Source: Bacillota bacterium | Lineage (GTDB): Bacteria; Bacillota; Clostridia; Christensenellales; UBA1242 | Assembly (NCBI GenBank): GCA_009784375.1 | Contig: WRBV01000003.1 | Span: forward strand, 124,001 to 188,000 | Reading direction: 5' to 3' | Length of the DNA stretch: 64,000 bases | Part shown: positions 25,775-34,887 of the stretch, piece by piece | Numbering within the stretch: the first letter of the stretch is position 1 | Layout: every line of letters starts with the position of its first letter | The notes under the pieces: generated by a model | What the model saw: only the letters and a program-made list of their open reading frames with translations | What the model was told of the DNA's origin: nothing | Databases searched by the model: none | Program-made: the position numbers and the translations under genes

Positions 25775-26529
25775 TGTTTTTCAACGCAGGCGCATTTTAT
25801 TATATCTATCTTGCAATATTTGCATCGATTACAATCGGTTTAATTGCATTGTTAATATGGAAGTTCAAGGGGAAAAGTTACGAACAAAAGCTTAGACCCA
25901 TTCGGTGGCTGTTTTTCATTTTAGTAGTCTTAGAAATTGTTAAAATCTTTTGGCTTATCGCAATTAATGGGGCATTGCATCCGCTTCGTTTTCCAATCGT
26001 TTTTTGTAGTATTATTTTGTATGCTTGGCCAATGTTCATATTCAAAGCAAATCGCTTTTCAGAGGGGGCAAAGTCACTTGCCGTAATACCTGCCATAATT
26101 GCAGGTCTTGCATTTTTGATTATGCCAGGAGATATAAGCCCAGCACAAATGTACGCATCCGAGAGTACAATTACTGGGTTCTTTACATACGCACTTGCGG
26201 CTCATAGCTTTTTCTTTCATTGTGTTATGATTGGAATCGCCATTTATATGCTTGCAGTAGGTATTTACAAAATAAGAAAAGACAATTATTTCAGCGCATT
26301 TTTAACAATAAGCTTTTATTTAGCAATCGCAACATTCATAAGCCTTTTTATAAGAAGCAACATATCTATATTTGGTCCACAATCTGGACAGCTTGGCTTT
26401 TTATATAATACGGTTGGATATATACCTGGTCAACTTGTATTGGTCATAGCTTTATTTGGGGCATTCTTTGGCGTGCACAAGTTTGTTGGGCTATTCGACA
26501 GGAAAAAAGATAATGAAAGTAATGCATAA
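25774..26529 (+). CDS. Seven-helix membrane protein, YwaF/TMEM164-like
   Basis: A 251-aa integral membrane protein with seven helices. ALHPLRFPIVFCSIILYAWPMFIF resembles the LPLHLC-type motif of the TP0381/YwaF family, and the SFFFHCVMIGIAIYML segment fits the conserved central helix. The ribosome site GGAGGTGGA lies inside the previous gene. It overlaps the next gene by 17 bp. The function of the family is unknown. Confidence 0.65.
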   Translation: MFFNAGAFYYIYLAIFASITIGLIALLIWKFKGKSYEQKLRPIRWLFFILVVLEIVKIFWLIAINGALHPLRFPIVFCSIILYAWPMFIFKANRFSEGAKSLAVIPAIIAGLAFLIMPGDISPAQMYASESTITGFFTYALAAHSFFFHCVMIGIAIYMLAVGIYKIRKDNYFSAFLTISFYLAIATFISLFIRSNISIFGPQSGQLGFLYNTVGYIPGQLVLVIALFGAFFGVHKFVGLFDRKKDNESNA

Positions 26530-27136
26530 GAATATTTTACCAATAATTTCACTCGTATTAAATTTTGCTACGGTTGCATTGACATGTGTATGGTTTTTCA
26601 AAGATGGTAATTTCACAGGATCATTGTCCTCGCTTGGAAGAAGCAATGCATCTTTGTTCATAACATGGACAATTCTTGTGAGCGTAACCCTTATATTCAC
26701 AATGGCATTGATAGCAAATAGACTTGGTATTAAATTTAAAGAACATGGGTTTTGGAGTTCGGTATTTTATTTATTTTTAATAACAGCAGGTCTTTCAAAT
26801 ATAATTTCAAACAGTTTTCTTGGACGAGACCCGACATCGATGGCTGTTCATCTTTGGTTCTCTTTGACTTTTGGCACATTCTCACTTTTCATTTTGGCTT
26901 TGTTGATGTTTCTTCTTATCATCAAGACAAAGAAATCATTACACATAATTATGTTTTGCGTACACGCAATTTTGTCAATTGTATTCTTGGTTACAATATT
27001 AGCATTTGACTTTCTTGCATTTTTCCAAATCCTTATGGTTATAATTGTATTCGAGTTTTTATCTTATTTAGTTTTCGAAACTTGCTTTCGAAAAAATTGT
27101 ACAAAGGAAACACCCAGTTGCTTTGATTGTTTTTGA
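26513..27136 (+). CDS. Membrane protein with Cys-rich C terminus
   Basis: A 207-aa protein with about five hydrophobic helices. The C-terminal tail has four Cys in a short stretch (ETCFRKNC ... SCFDCF). The start at 26513 overlaps the previous gene; ATG at 26522 is an alternative. It completes a three-gene membrane cluster with its two upstream neighbours. No family is recognised. Confidence 0.6.
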   Translation: MKVMHKNILPIISLVLNFATVALTCVWFFKDGNFTGSLSSLGRSNASLFITWTILVSVTLIFTMALIANRLGIKFKEHGFWSSVFYLFLITAGLSNIISNSFLGRDPTSMAVHLWFSLTFGTFSLFILALLMFLLIIKTKKSLHIIMFCVHAILSIVFLVTILAFDFLAFFQILMVIIVFEFLSYLVFETCFRKNCTKETPSCFDCF

Positions 27137-27176
27137 AGATAGTTTATTATAGAAAATATTACACAAGGAGAAAATT

Positions 27177-27641
27177 ATGAATTTTGCAAAAACAATACTC
27201 GAAATAAGGAATGATGCAGGGCTTACTCAGGAAGAGTTCGCAAAAAAGATGTTTGTAACGAGACAAGCGGTTTCACGTTGGGAAAACGGAGGGACAACCC
27301 CTACTGTTGATTCATTGAATATAATGATTAATACTTTTAATGTTGATGCAAATGTTTTCTTTAAAGAAGAGCAAAAATGTCAAAGCTGTTCATGGCATTT
27401 GTCTAACTTTGAATATCTTGGACTTAATGAAGATGGTACGATACATGGTGAGTATTGTGCTCAATGTTTGCAAAAAGGTAAATTTGACGACCAATTTACA
27501 CCAGAGGCAATTATAAATATGATTGTTGAAGAGGGATTGGATTTTTATAATACAGACCATAAAACTAACTATACAAAAGAACAAGCACGCGAAGTGCTAA
27601 ATCAAGTCTTGCCAACATTGAAACGTTGGAAACAAGCCTAA
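27177..27641 (+). CDS. XRE-family regulator with C-terminal zinc ribbon
   Basis: A 154-aa protein. Residues about 5-58 are a Cro/CI-type helix-turn-helix (LTQEEFAKKMFVTRQAVSRWENG). The C-terminal half has CQSC ... YCAQC, fitting the putative zinc-ribbon domain that often follows this HTH in Clostridia. The ribosome site is AAGGAG. It is 40 bp downstream of the three membrane genes and may regulate them. A terminator follows. Confidence 0.9.
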   Translation: MNFAKTILEIRNDAGLTQEEFAKKMFVTRQAVSRWENGGTTPTVDSLNIMINTFNVDANVFFKEEQKCQSCSWHLSNFEYLGLNEDGTIHGEYCAQCLQKGKFDDQFTPEAIINMIVEEGLDFYNTDHKTNYTKEQAREVLNQVLPTLKRWKQA

Positions 27642-27651
27642 GTAAACATGT

Positions 27652-27687
27652 TTAAATAAAAAGTCACGCTGGTGACTTTTTATTTAA
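27652..27687. terminator. Bidirectional terminator, 16-bp perfect stem
   Basis: Arms 27652-27667 and 27672-27687 pair perfectly around GCTG, with A/T tracts on both sides. It serves the XRE gene and the convergent surface-protein gene. Confidence 0.95.
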
Positions 27688-30450
27688 TTAAATTACTAAA
27701 AGATTTTCATCATCTTTTTTCATGCGCTTTATAACATATACAAGTGCAAAGAGGAGGAACATGGCATTTACAGCCGATGCAAATGCAATTATTTCAAAGG
27801 TACCAAATGAAAATCCACCTGATGTTGCCGCACGCAATACAAATTCAAAGTTGTCACTCCAGGCGGAATGGGTAAAGAATTCATTGTTGCTTAATGCACG
27901 AACTCGGACTTGGAATGTACCGTATCCAAGTTCAAGATACTCGACAATTTCTTCAATAGAAATTTGATTTGCGACTGTGGTCATTGTTCCGTGTCCTATA
28001 ACTTCAATTTCAAAACCATCGTTCACAGGATTAACAACAGTCTCCCAAATCAATGCTTCGTCTTGCAACATGAACAAGTTAATCGGTCTATTCAACACCG
28101 CAGGCTCTACCACAAATGTAACAGTATTACTTAATACCGAGTCTATAAAATTAACGCCGTCTGCAATTGTTTGGACTCGAATTTCATGCGAACCAATTCC
28201 AAGAGTGTACCTGTTTAAATCAAAGAATGGTGTTGAAGAATTTGTTACTTGCCCAATTCGTGTTACTCCGTTAAAGATATCAAATCGGGTAGCACCAGTA
28301 ATCCATGTCCATGAAACACGGTTTTCATTCAAACTTATTGTCGGTGCGGTGATTGGCAGAGTAGGCTCTTCGAATGTAAGTGTGAACGTTCCTGAACCAG
28401 GAAGAAGTCCATTCTCGATCCTTCCAGGCACGCTTAGAAAGAGTGTGAATTGCTCACCGTCATCGAACCCCTCGAAGTTAGAAAAGCTGTGCAGTCCGAA
28501 TGTTGCCGCTTCCCACGATCTGATTTGATGGTCGGGTCCACCGTTTAGTCGTGCAGTTATAAAGTTATTTGGATGAAATGCGTCAAATCGTGTTGTTAAA
28601 AGGAAATGCAGGTCTCTTGCATTCCAATTAAATATTCTTCCGTTTGCCGAGTCTTCTAACCTAACATTTTCTATGTTAATTGCACTTGGTGTTGCTTGTG
28701 TAAATGCTATATCGTGGACATTCGAATGTAAACAAGTAACGCCATTAGCCCAGGCTTGTATAGTTAAATTCGTACTAAACTGACCATCACCAAAATCATG
28801 TTCAAAGTTATTATTCAAAAAGATGTAATGATATCCGTTTCTTGTCATAACAAAGGTATCCATTAAACCTGTTGAAGAATTTTCAAGTTGCCCATTTTGA
28901 TTATACAGCGCAATCAAACCAAGATGGCTCGGTATATTTTCACGTTGAATACGATATGCGATTGCATTTGGTACTGCGCGGAAACGAATATAATAGGCAC
29001 CGCTGAACCCAATAGTTGGATCTGGGGCTGCCAATTGTTCGGGCGGGTACACAGGCAACGTATTTATGTCTATCTCAATCGATGGGAATGACGGAAGATA
29101 CTCACTATTCCAACTTGGCATATTTATAAGGAAAAATGTATTTACTTGTGCATCTTGTAACCATCCTTCGATAGAGGAGATTGATTCAAATTCAAGACCA
29201 AATTGCCTATCAAATACACTATGCCACAAATAGAAGTTCCATTGGGGAATGTATGGAATCGCATAATGTATTGGTCTTACAAAGCCCCATTCTACCGTTG
29301 ATGTGCCTGTGTCCCACACAGCATGATTGTTTATTATTCTTATGTTTGTAGGAGTTTGCAGACGTTGTCTTGTTTCTGTAAATACAATCTCGGTTGGCTG
29401 AGCAAAGTCAGTCTCCCAAGCATGCACACATCTTAATCCTTGTTCAACTCGTATATTATGGGCTCCTGTCACCCAACCTTCCCAATCTTGCCATCTGTCG
29501 AAATTGTTGGTAAAGTTTTGTAAATCAAACCCAGGTTCCCATGAGCTTTCACGCAATAGGAAATCCGAGCCATTTGGTCTTTCCCAATAGAACCTGCTGA
29601 TGATTGACCATAATGGACTTATGTTCGTTGGTGTGTTGGTAATTGAAATATTTGTTCCATTGGTTATTGTTACTTGTGGTGCGTCTAGCCATCGTGCATG
29701 AACAGTCATACCGTCCGCCATTTGACTTGCGGAAAGTTGCTCTCCATTTGGTGTTGCCGACCATTGAATAAAGGGATGAAGTGCTTTTGTTGGAGTAGGC
29801 AAGACGTTGGGGTGCAAAACCGAAATATGTAACGGGGCAATTGCAAGTCCACCATGTGTGTTGAAGTTAATTGTCATATCGGTAATCGGAACGATATAAA
29901 TATGAAATCTTGTATTTTGTTGCTGTGCTATTCTATTAAATTGGTCAAGTGAAAGATTATTAAATGAAATTTGAGTCGAAAAAATTCCTGTCTGTATACT
30001 ATGATAAAGGTTTTGGTATTCTACTGGACCAAAGTGATGTCTTGCTTGACTAGAATGAGATTCTCCACCGAAAACAAGTCGATAACCAGTCGGAACAACG
30101 GCATCTAATGTTATTGATCTTGTTGATGAATCAATATGGGTGAATGTAAGCTCTACTGGATGGTCGGTAGTTTCACTTGAACTGAAATGAGGTATAAACC
30201 CCCAAAAGTTATTCGAACTCGGCAAGCTTCCATCAAGAATTCTTATACTTATATTTTCTTGGTCAACTTTGTCACCAACAACAGCTGCAGCCTCGATACC
30301 AATCGGCATCCGAAAGCTTAGAAGGCTGAAGACAAGTGCCACAATTAAAAAGAAGCCACCAGACATACCAAGAATTAATGCGTTTTTTGTTTTTTTGTTA
30401 TTACGTCCTGATGGACCTGCATCATCGGCTATTATATTTCTTTTGTTCAT
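27688..30450 (-). CDS. Large surface protein with InlB-type repeat and Fn3-like domains
   Basis: A 920-aa protein with an N-terminal membrane anchor (about residues 24-50) and a C-terminal helix followed by a basic tail (KRMKKDDENLL). It is probably anchored in the membrane at both ends with the bulk outside. Residues about 190-255 fit an InlB B-repeat (MTINFNTHGGLA ... WSATPNGEQL ... MTVHARW). Later parts have repeated WxWxxxATRFDIF / VRVRALSNN patterns typical of fibronectin-III-like folds. The ribosome site is GAGG. The ligand is unknown. Confidence 0.85.
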   Translation of the reverse strand: MNKRNIIADDAGPSGRNNKKTKNALILGMSGGFFLIVALVFSLLSFRMPIGIEAAAVVGDKVDQENISIRILDGSLPSSNNFWGFIPHFSSSETTDHPVELTFTHIDSSTRSITLDAVVPTGYRLVFGGESHSSQARHHFGPVEYQNLYHSIQTGIFSTQISFNNLSLDQFNRIAQQQNTRFHIYIVPITDMTINFNTHGGLAIAPLHISVLHPNVLPTPTKALHPFIQWSATPNGEQLSASQMADGMTVHARWLDAPQVTITNGTNISITNTPTNISPLWSIISRFYWERPNGSDFLLRESSWEPGFDLQNFTNNFDRWQDWEGWVTGAHNIRVEQGLRCVHAWETDFAQPTEIVFTETRQRLQTPTNIRIINNHAVWDTGTSTVEWGFVRPIHYAIPYIPQWNFYLWHSVFDRQFGLEFESISSIEGWLQDAQVNTFFLINMPSWNSEYLPSFPSIEIDINTLPVYPPEQLAAPDPTIGFSGAYYIRFRAVPNAIAYRIQRENIPSHLGLIALYNQNGQLENSSTGLMDTFVMTRNGYHYIFLNNNFEHDFGDGQFSTNLTIQAWANGVTCLHSNVHDIAFTQATPSAINIENVRLEDSANGRIFNWNARDLHFLLTTRFDAFHPNNFITARLNGGPDHQIRSWEAATFGLHSFSNFEGFDDGEQFTLFLSVPGRIENGLLPGSGTFTLTFEEPTLPITAPTISLNENRVSWTWITGATRFDIFNGVTRIGQVTNSSTPFFDLNRYTLGIGSHEIRVQTIADGVNFIDSVLSNTVTFVVEPAVLNRPINLFMLQDEALIWETVVNPVNDGFEIEVIGHGTMTTVANQISIEEIVEYLELGYGTFQVRVRALSNNEFFTHSAWSDNFEFVLRAATSGGFSFGTFEIIAFASAVNAMFLLFALVYVIKRMKKDDENLLVI

Positions 30451-30540
30451 ATGTTACCTCTATACTAATACAATAGTATCATTCAAGTCAAACCATATTA
30501 TACTTAGCGGACTACTCAAGAGTGGGCGGTCAATGAAACA

Positions 30541-30563
30541 AAAAAACCTCGCACGAGGTTTCT
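30541..30563 (-). terminator. Terminator copy next to the tRNA-Ile remnant
   Basis: AAACCTC-GCAC-GAGGTTT with a T run on the minus strand. It is the twin of the hairpin at 30701-30723. Confidence 0.8.
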
Positions 30564-30668
30564 TTGTTGGTTGGGCTGAGTGTAATATCCGCCTACGGCG
30601 TTTGACATTAAGGCAAAACCTATTCAAAGTGTCTGCTTTGCAGACAGGTCTTCGAATCACCGACCACC
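30541..30668 (-). pseudogene. Broken tRNA-Ile copy interrupted by a palindromic repeat
   Basis: 30541-30582 repeats 30701-30742 (terminator plus the last 15 nt of tRNA-Ile) with two differences. The T-arm/variable-side sequence of the tRNA resumes at 30651-30668. Between them is a 68-bp insert with CGCC-TAC-GGCG and TGTCTGC-TTT-GCAGACA hairpins, related to 18170-18230. Confidence 0.65.
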
Positions 30669-30700
30669 TATGAATAAAAGCGGTGGGTGGCTTCTAAGAA

Positions 30701-30723
30701 AAAAAACCTCGTATGAGGTTTCT
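30701..30723 (-). terminator. Terminator of tRNA-Ile
   Basis: AAACCTC-GTAT-GAGGTTT with a T run on the minus strand, just downstream of the tRNA. Confidence 0.9.
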
Positions 30724-30727
30724 TTGT

Positions 30728-30804
30728 TGGTTGGGCTGAGTGGACTCGAACCACCGACCACCGCCTTATCAGAGCGGTGCTCTAACCAACTGAGCTACAG
30801 CCCA
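30728..30804 (-). tRNA. tRNA-Ile (GAT)
   Basis: A minus-strand cloverleaf with acceptor TGGGCTG/CAGCCCA, anticodon loop CTGATAA (GAT), T loop TTCGAGT and encoded CCA. Confidence 0.96.
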
Positions 30805-30863
30805 ACAATAAGGGGAGTTTACACCTGATTTCAGAATATGTCAATAAAATTTTTATGCAAGTA

Positions 30864-31538
30864 TTAAACTTGTACTTGCTTTTTCGATTTAATAAAATGT
30901 GTTGTTTTTACAACTCCATAAGCAATAATACAACCAGCCGTTGCTGTAATAAGTTGGTTAATACCCATTACCGTCCACATAGCAGTCGCGGCAGGGGTTG
31001 GAAATACACCAAATGAACGTAGAATAATAAATACTCCGAAAATAATTCCGACCTTTGCGCCTATACCAATGATAGCAGCAATGCTGTAACGAAGCTCAGT
31101 ATGCTTCAACTTTTTCGAAGTAGGCTCATTCTTGTAAAGAGGGGCAGGTTCTTGTTTTTTGATGCCTTGGTTATAAATAAATTTGAATGCAAGGACAAGT
31201 GCAGTATTGCCAAGCCAAATCGCTGGAACCATATAGAGCATAGGAAGTCCACCTACTGCAAACCACAACCCAAGAGCAATCGAGGATATACTTGGCAACA
31301 TTACAAGAGAAATCACTTTTACCCATCCACGGACTTTGATTGCTGCAAGAACAAGTGCGGCATTAACGGCGGGACCCACAAAGAATTGATGATTCCTTCC
31401 AAAAAAGCTGTCTGATGAAATGTATGTACTGTTGATCAATGGTATTGCAAAACAAAGAATTCCTAGTGCAAGAGCAATAGACACAAATACGATTGTATCA
31501 ACATATTTACGAGTTGTATGTGTATGTAGTTGACTCAT
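30864..31538 (-). CDS. Six-helix membrane protein of unknown function
   Basis: A 224-aa protein with a His-rich cytoplasmic start (SQLHTHTTRKY) and six predicted helices, with a charged loop (IKKQEPAPLYKNEPTSKKLKH) between helices 4 and 5. The size and topology recall substrate-binding (S) components of ECF vitamin transporters, but I see no diagnostic motif. The ribosome site is GGGGGAA. It stands alone. Confidence 0.55.
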   Translation of the reverse strand: MSQLHTHTTRKYVDTIVFVSIALALGILCFAIPLINSTYISSDSFFGRNHQFFVGPAVNAALVLAAIKVRGWVKVISLVMLPSISSIALGLWFAVGGLPMLYMVPAIWLGNTALVLAFKFIYNQGIKKQEPAPLYKNEPTSKKLKHTELRYSIAAIIGIGAKVGIIFGVFIILRSFGVFPTPAATAMWTVMGINQLITATAGCIIAYGVVKTTHFIKSKKQVQV

Positions 31539-31694
31539 TGTTCCCCCAATGTTTAGTTAAATTATATATATATGGAAGCTTTTATTAAAATTGAATTTAT
31601 CTATTATAGGTATAATAATGTAAGATTTTGTCGCAACATTTAACTTGACTTATTTTTAATTTAAAGAGAGAATACAAGGATAAGGAGATTATAT

Positions 31695-32138
31695 ATGAAT
31701 GCAGTAGAAATTGTGATTATCTCGGTGCTTGTATTGCTTTTTGTTGGGATGATTGTATTACAAACACGCCGCAGAAGGTCGGTAATGAATGAACAAATGT
31801 CAATGATTGACAAACTTCGTCCAGGGATGAGGGTTAAAACGGTTGCTGGTGTTATTGGTCGCATTAAAGAGATACGTGAGGAAAATGCGAACCTGAAGAC
31901 TGTGCTTCTTGAAACTGGGCATGGTTCACACACATCTTTTGCATTATATGATATTCAAGCAATTTTGGCAGTTCTTGACGAGCCTGGTGCGAATATTACC
32001 GTGTCTAATGTAACTATGGAAGAAACACCAACAAATGCTCCTACGTTCGAAGAAATGCAAGCACAAATTAATGATGGCTTTAATGCCGAAGACTTTGTAA
32101 AAAAGAGCAACTCAACACGTACTCCAAAGAAAAAGTAA
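31695..32138 (+). CDS. yajC: Preprotein translocase subunit YajC
   Basis: A 147-aa protein with one N-terminal helix (residues 5-23) followed by RRRR and a small cytoplasmic domain. LRPGMRVKTVAGVIGRIKEI is the YajC signature. YajC is an accessory of the Sec translocon with SecDF. The Thr/Asn/Glu-rich C terminus (30 residues) is longer than usual. The ribosome site AAGGAG is strong. Confidence 0.92.
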   Translation: MNAVEIVIISVLVLLFVGMIVLQTRRRRSVMNEQMSMIDKLRPGMRVKTVAGVIGRIKEIREENANLKTVLLETGHGSHTSFALYDIQAILAVLDEPGANITVSNVTMEETPTNAPTFEEMQAQINDGFNAEDFVKKSNSTRTPKKK

Positions 32139-32140
32139 TT

Positions 32141-33094
32141 TTATAACTTGACTTCATTAACCGCTTCTGCCGTAACGGGAGCGGTTTTTTTCTTTCGATA
32201 TAAAACAAAGCTTGTTATTACATATACTGTCATAAATGCGCCGACTGCGGGGTAGGCGTAAGCAATAATTGTGGAAAAGCCAAATAATGAAATTACAAAT
32301 GCTATTAATGAAAATACGATTAATTTTGTAACAAGCTTTGTTTTTTCATTTTCAGTAAACGGCCATTTTAATTCTTTTGTAGATTCGCTTATGTTAAATA
32401 ATGATATAACTTGGCTTGTGAATATGCTAAGGAATATTGTTGCTACTACAAAGAAACTGCTTGATAATCCGAGCAGCGGCATTGCGTCCATCGACCCTTG
32501 AATTGATGACATAATAACGAAAATGAATAGCGCTATTACAGTTACACTTGCAAAGATAGAGATCTTGATAGTTCGAGTCGAAAATTTAGTTCGAGCCTTG
32601 GTAAAAATGGGAAACAGCATACATGAATTCATACCAGAATAGATGATCGCCGCAAGAGCGGCACGGGGAAGGTTTATATGAGTCATTTGTGTTGCAGTAA
32701 TATTTGGAATGGTAACCCAAAGAATAATGCCAAGAACAAAAAACATCAGCCATTTGTTCACCCATATTAATTTATCAAAACCAAAAATTATAATAAGAAT
32801 TGCAAATGCAAGAGAAGCGATAGCGGTGGTGACTCCAGCAATTTGTGAAATTCCCGCAGTCATGGCAATAAAGAATACAAAATAAATCGGAATAAAAATC
32901 ATTGCATTAGGTTTAAATCCGCGTTTATCCAGAACATATATAAGCAAAATATTTAATAAAAGAAACAAGCCAACCAAGATTGCTATTAAAAAGGGGGGAA
33001 GACCTGTGTTACCGAAAAATGATACAAGCTCGGCTCCCGTTGCAAACCCAGCACCAATAATCGAAGATATAATAAGAAAAGTAAGTGCTATCAT
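32141..33094 (-). CDS. YkvI-like membrane transporter
   Basis: A 317-aa integral membrane protein with about ten helices. The start IIGAGFATGAELVSFFG is the hallmark of YkvI-family proteins, distant relatives of the LeuT-fold amino-acid/cation transporters (broken first helix). The substrate is unknown. It overlaps the upstream gene at 33091-33094 (ATGA), so they are coupled. The yajC terminator lies in its 3' end. Confidence 0.8.
   Translation of the reverse strand: MIALTFLIISSIIGAGFATGAELVSFFGNTGLPPFLIAILVGLFLLLNILLIYVLDKRGFKPNAMIFIPIYFVFFIAMTAGISQIAGVTTAIASLAFAILIIIFGFDKLIWVNKWLMFFVLGIILWVTIPNITATQMTHINLPRAALAAIIYSGMNSCMLFPIFTKARTKFSTRTIKISIFASVTVIALFIFVIMSSIQGSMDAMPLLGLSSSFFVVATIFLSIFTSQVISLFNISESTKELKWPFTENEKTKLVTKLIVFSLIAFVISLFGFSTIIAYAYPAVGAFMTVYVITSFVLYRKKKTAPVTAEAVNEVKL
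32159..32190 (+). terminator. Terminator of yajC inside the ykvI-like gene end
   Basis: AACCGCT pairs with AGCGGTT, with inner CCGT/ACGG pairing, then seven T. Confidence 0.85.
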
Positions 33095-33462
33095 TCATCA
33101 CCTCGTTCGGTTCCAATAAACAATTTCATGAGATTAACGTTCGTCTTGACCTTTTGGTCGTTACCAAGCAGAAGACTGTTGTGCAAAAGACCTAGAATTA
33201 TTGGTGGCAAATAAATATTTTCATCGATAAGACTCCTGTATTCCTTGTTGCTTTGTTCGATCATACCAAGGTTTGATAAACATTTTGCAATGAATATTCT
33301 TAGAGATATTTCTTTTTCTTTCGGATAATTTATGCACAATGGAAGTGCTTTTTTCGCTTCCTGAAGTGCTTGTTCAATTTTACCCTCGGCATTAAAAATC
33401 TCGGCACGCGAGATATAATATTCCAACATATTAATTGCACAAGTATTATGTGGTGGCTTCAT
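33091..33462 (-). CDS. TPR-like helical protein
   Basis: A 123-aa soluble protein made of helical pairs. YISRAEIFNAEGKIEQALQEAKKAL fits one tetratricopeptide repeat, and the next segments continue the pattern loosely. TATAAT directly precedes the first ATG, so the true start may be Met12 at 33429. It is translationally coupled to the YkvI-like transporter. The function is unknown. Confidence 0.6.
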   Translation of the reverse strand: MKPPHNTCAINMLEYYISRAEIFNAEGKIEQALQEAKKALPLCINYPKEKEISLRIFIAKCLSNLGMIEQSNKEYRSLIDENIYLPPIILGLLHNSLLLGNDQKVKTNVNLMKLFIGTERGDE

Positions 33463-33541
33463 ATTATATAAGTATGAGTTATTCCGACAAAATACGACAT
33501 GGAATTTAAATATTAAATGTTATTTATTTGACCTGACTATA

Positions 33542-33570
33542 TTGACAAGAACTCCAATCTATGGTATATT
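33542..33570 (+). promoter_or_regulatory. Upstream promoter (P1) of the InlB-repeat protein gene
   Basis: TTGACA (33542-33547), 17 bp, TATATT (33565-33570). Confidence 0.65.
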
Positions 33571-33629
33571 AATGTAAGCCTAGTTCAACAATGTTGTCGA
33601 TACCTAGTATAGAAAAATAAAATAGGGTA

Positions 33630-33658
33630 TTGACAATTTTGGGAAATTATGGTAAGAT
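33630..33658 (+). promoter_or_regulatory. Proximal promoter (P2) of the InlB-repeat protein gene
   Basis: TTGACA (33630-33635), 17 bp, TAAGAT (33653-33658), giving a leader of about 27 nt with a GGGGGA ribosome site before ATG at 33691. Unlike most promoters here, it leaves room for a leader. Confidence 0.75.
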
Positions 33659-33690
33659 AGACTAGACTAAATTTAAGGGGGAATTGCAAA

Positions 33691-34836
33691 ATGAAAAAAA
33701 TCTTACTTTTCACAGCAATCGGAATCTTTGTAGTATTTGGAGTCATGGCACTTTTCATGATTAATCTTAATTGGAGTGGTGTTGATGCTGCAAATCGTCC
33801 AGATGCAACAATCACAATTCGTTTCAGTAACGGAGTTATCGGAAACGAGCGTTTCAGCGAACTTCGCGTTGGACTTTTCCGCAACGATGACGGAGTACTT
33901 GAAAGTCGTGAGGAAAACGACCGTGCACCTGCTGCTAACACATTTACAAGATCAGGTTACACATTCTTGCATTGGGCACCAGCTGCTGCTGGGAACGTAG
34001 TTGAAGCAGGAGCATACATCCCAGGCGGAATTACACAAGACAAAGACGGAGCAATCATGTTCTTTGCGGTTTGGGAGCGTAACGTACAAACTACATTCAG
34101 AATTACACTTATCTGTAACGACAGACCAGGCATCACATTCGGAAGCTTTGACCACACAACAGGTAACCCAGTTGGAAGATCAGTAGCTGTTCCTACACGT
34201 ACTGGATTCACTTTCCTTGGTTTCTATGACCACCTTGACCAAAGAGTATTCCTTGCCGATGGTCGTCCTGCATTCACAGGTAACTGGTTTATGACAAGCA
34301 ACCACAACCTCAGAGCTGTTTGGCAACAAACTACATTCGCAATCACATTCGTTTGTAACGACAGACCAGGCGTAACATTTACAAACTTGGCATTTAACCA
34401 CACAAGCGGTACACCAGTCGGAAGAAACATCACACCTCCTACACGTGCTGGGTTCACATTCCTTGGTTTCTATGACCACCTTAACCAAAGAGTATTCCTT
34501 GCCGATGGTCGTCCTTCATTCACAGGTAACTGGTTCATGACAAGCAACCACACACTTCGCGCTATGTGGACACCTGTTCAACAAACCACATTTACAATTA
34601 CATTTGTTTGTAACGACAGAGCTGGAGTAACATACGACAACCTAAGATTCAACCACACAAGCGGTACACCAGTCGGAAGAAACATCACACCTCCTACACG
34701 TGCTGGATTTACTTTCCTTGGTTTCTATGACCACCTCAACCAGAGAGTATTCCTTGCCGACGGTCGCCCTGCATTCACAGGTAACTGGTTTATGACAAGC
34801 AATCACACACTTCGTGCTATGTGGAGAGCCAACTAA
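33691..34836 (+). CDS. Secreted protein with three tandem InlB-type repeats
   Basis: A 381-aa protein with an N-terminal signal anchor (residues 4-25), one diverged repeat (about 40-130) and three near-identical repeats of about 80 residues. Each repeat holds CNDRPG/CNDRAG, RAGFTFLGFYDHL, QRVFLADGRP and FTGNWFMTSNHTLRAMW, the Listeria-Bacteroides (InlB B) repeat pattern. Each repeat has one Cys. There is no cell-wall sorting signal. Tandem promoters, a strong ribosome site and many C-ending codons suggest high expression. It is probably a surface or matrix protein. Confidence 0.85.
   Translation: MKKILLFTAIGIFVVFGVMALFMINLNWSGVDAANRPDATITIRFSNGVIGNERFSELRVGLFRNDDGVLESREENDRAPAANTFTRSGYTFLHWAPAAAGNVVEAGAYIPGGITQDKDGAIMFFAVWERNVQTTFRITLICNDRPGITFGSFDHTTGNPVGRSVAVPTRTGFTFLGFYDHLDQRVFLADGRPAFTGNWFMTSNHNLRAVWQQTTFAITFVCNDRPGVTFTNLAFNHTSGTPVGRNITPPTRAGFTFLGFYDHLNQRVFLADGRPSFTGNWFMTSNHTLRAMWTPVQQTTFTITFVCNDRAGVTYDNLRFNHTSGTPVGRNITPPTRAGFTFLGFYDHLNQRVFLADGRPAFTGNWFMTSNHTLRAMWRAN
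34090..34830 (+). repeat. Three tandem coding repeats of about 245 bp
   Basis: Units near 34090-34325, 34330-34565 and 34580-34830 are close at the DNA level, especially copies 2 and 3. Such repeats can change copy number by recombination. Confidence 0.85.
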
Positions 34837-34887
34837 CCGACAAATTATTACATCATTATCTTGGTCAACCGACCGTACAAATAGGAC

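Noticed and set aside
28888-29091. + strand frames within the large surface-protein gene
   Set aside because: No ribosome sites or promoters; the minus-strand protein is continuous across the region.
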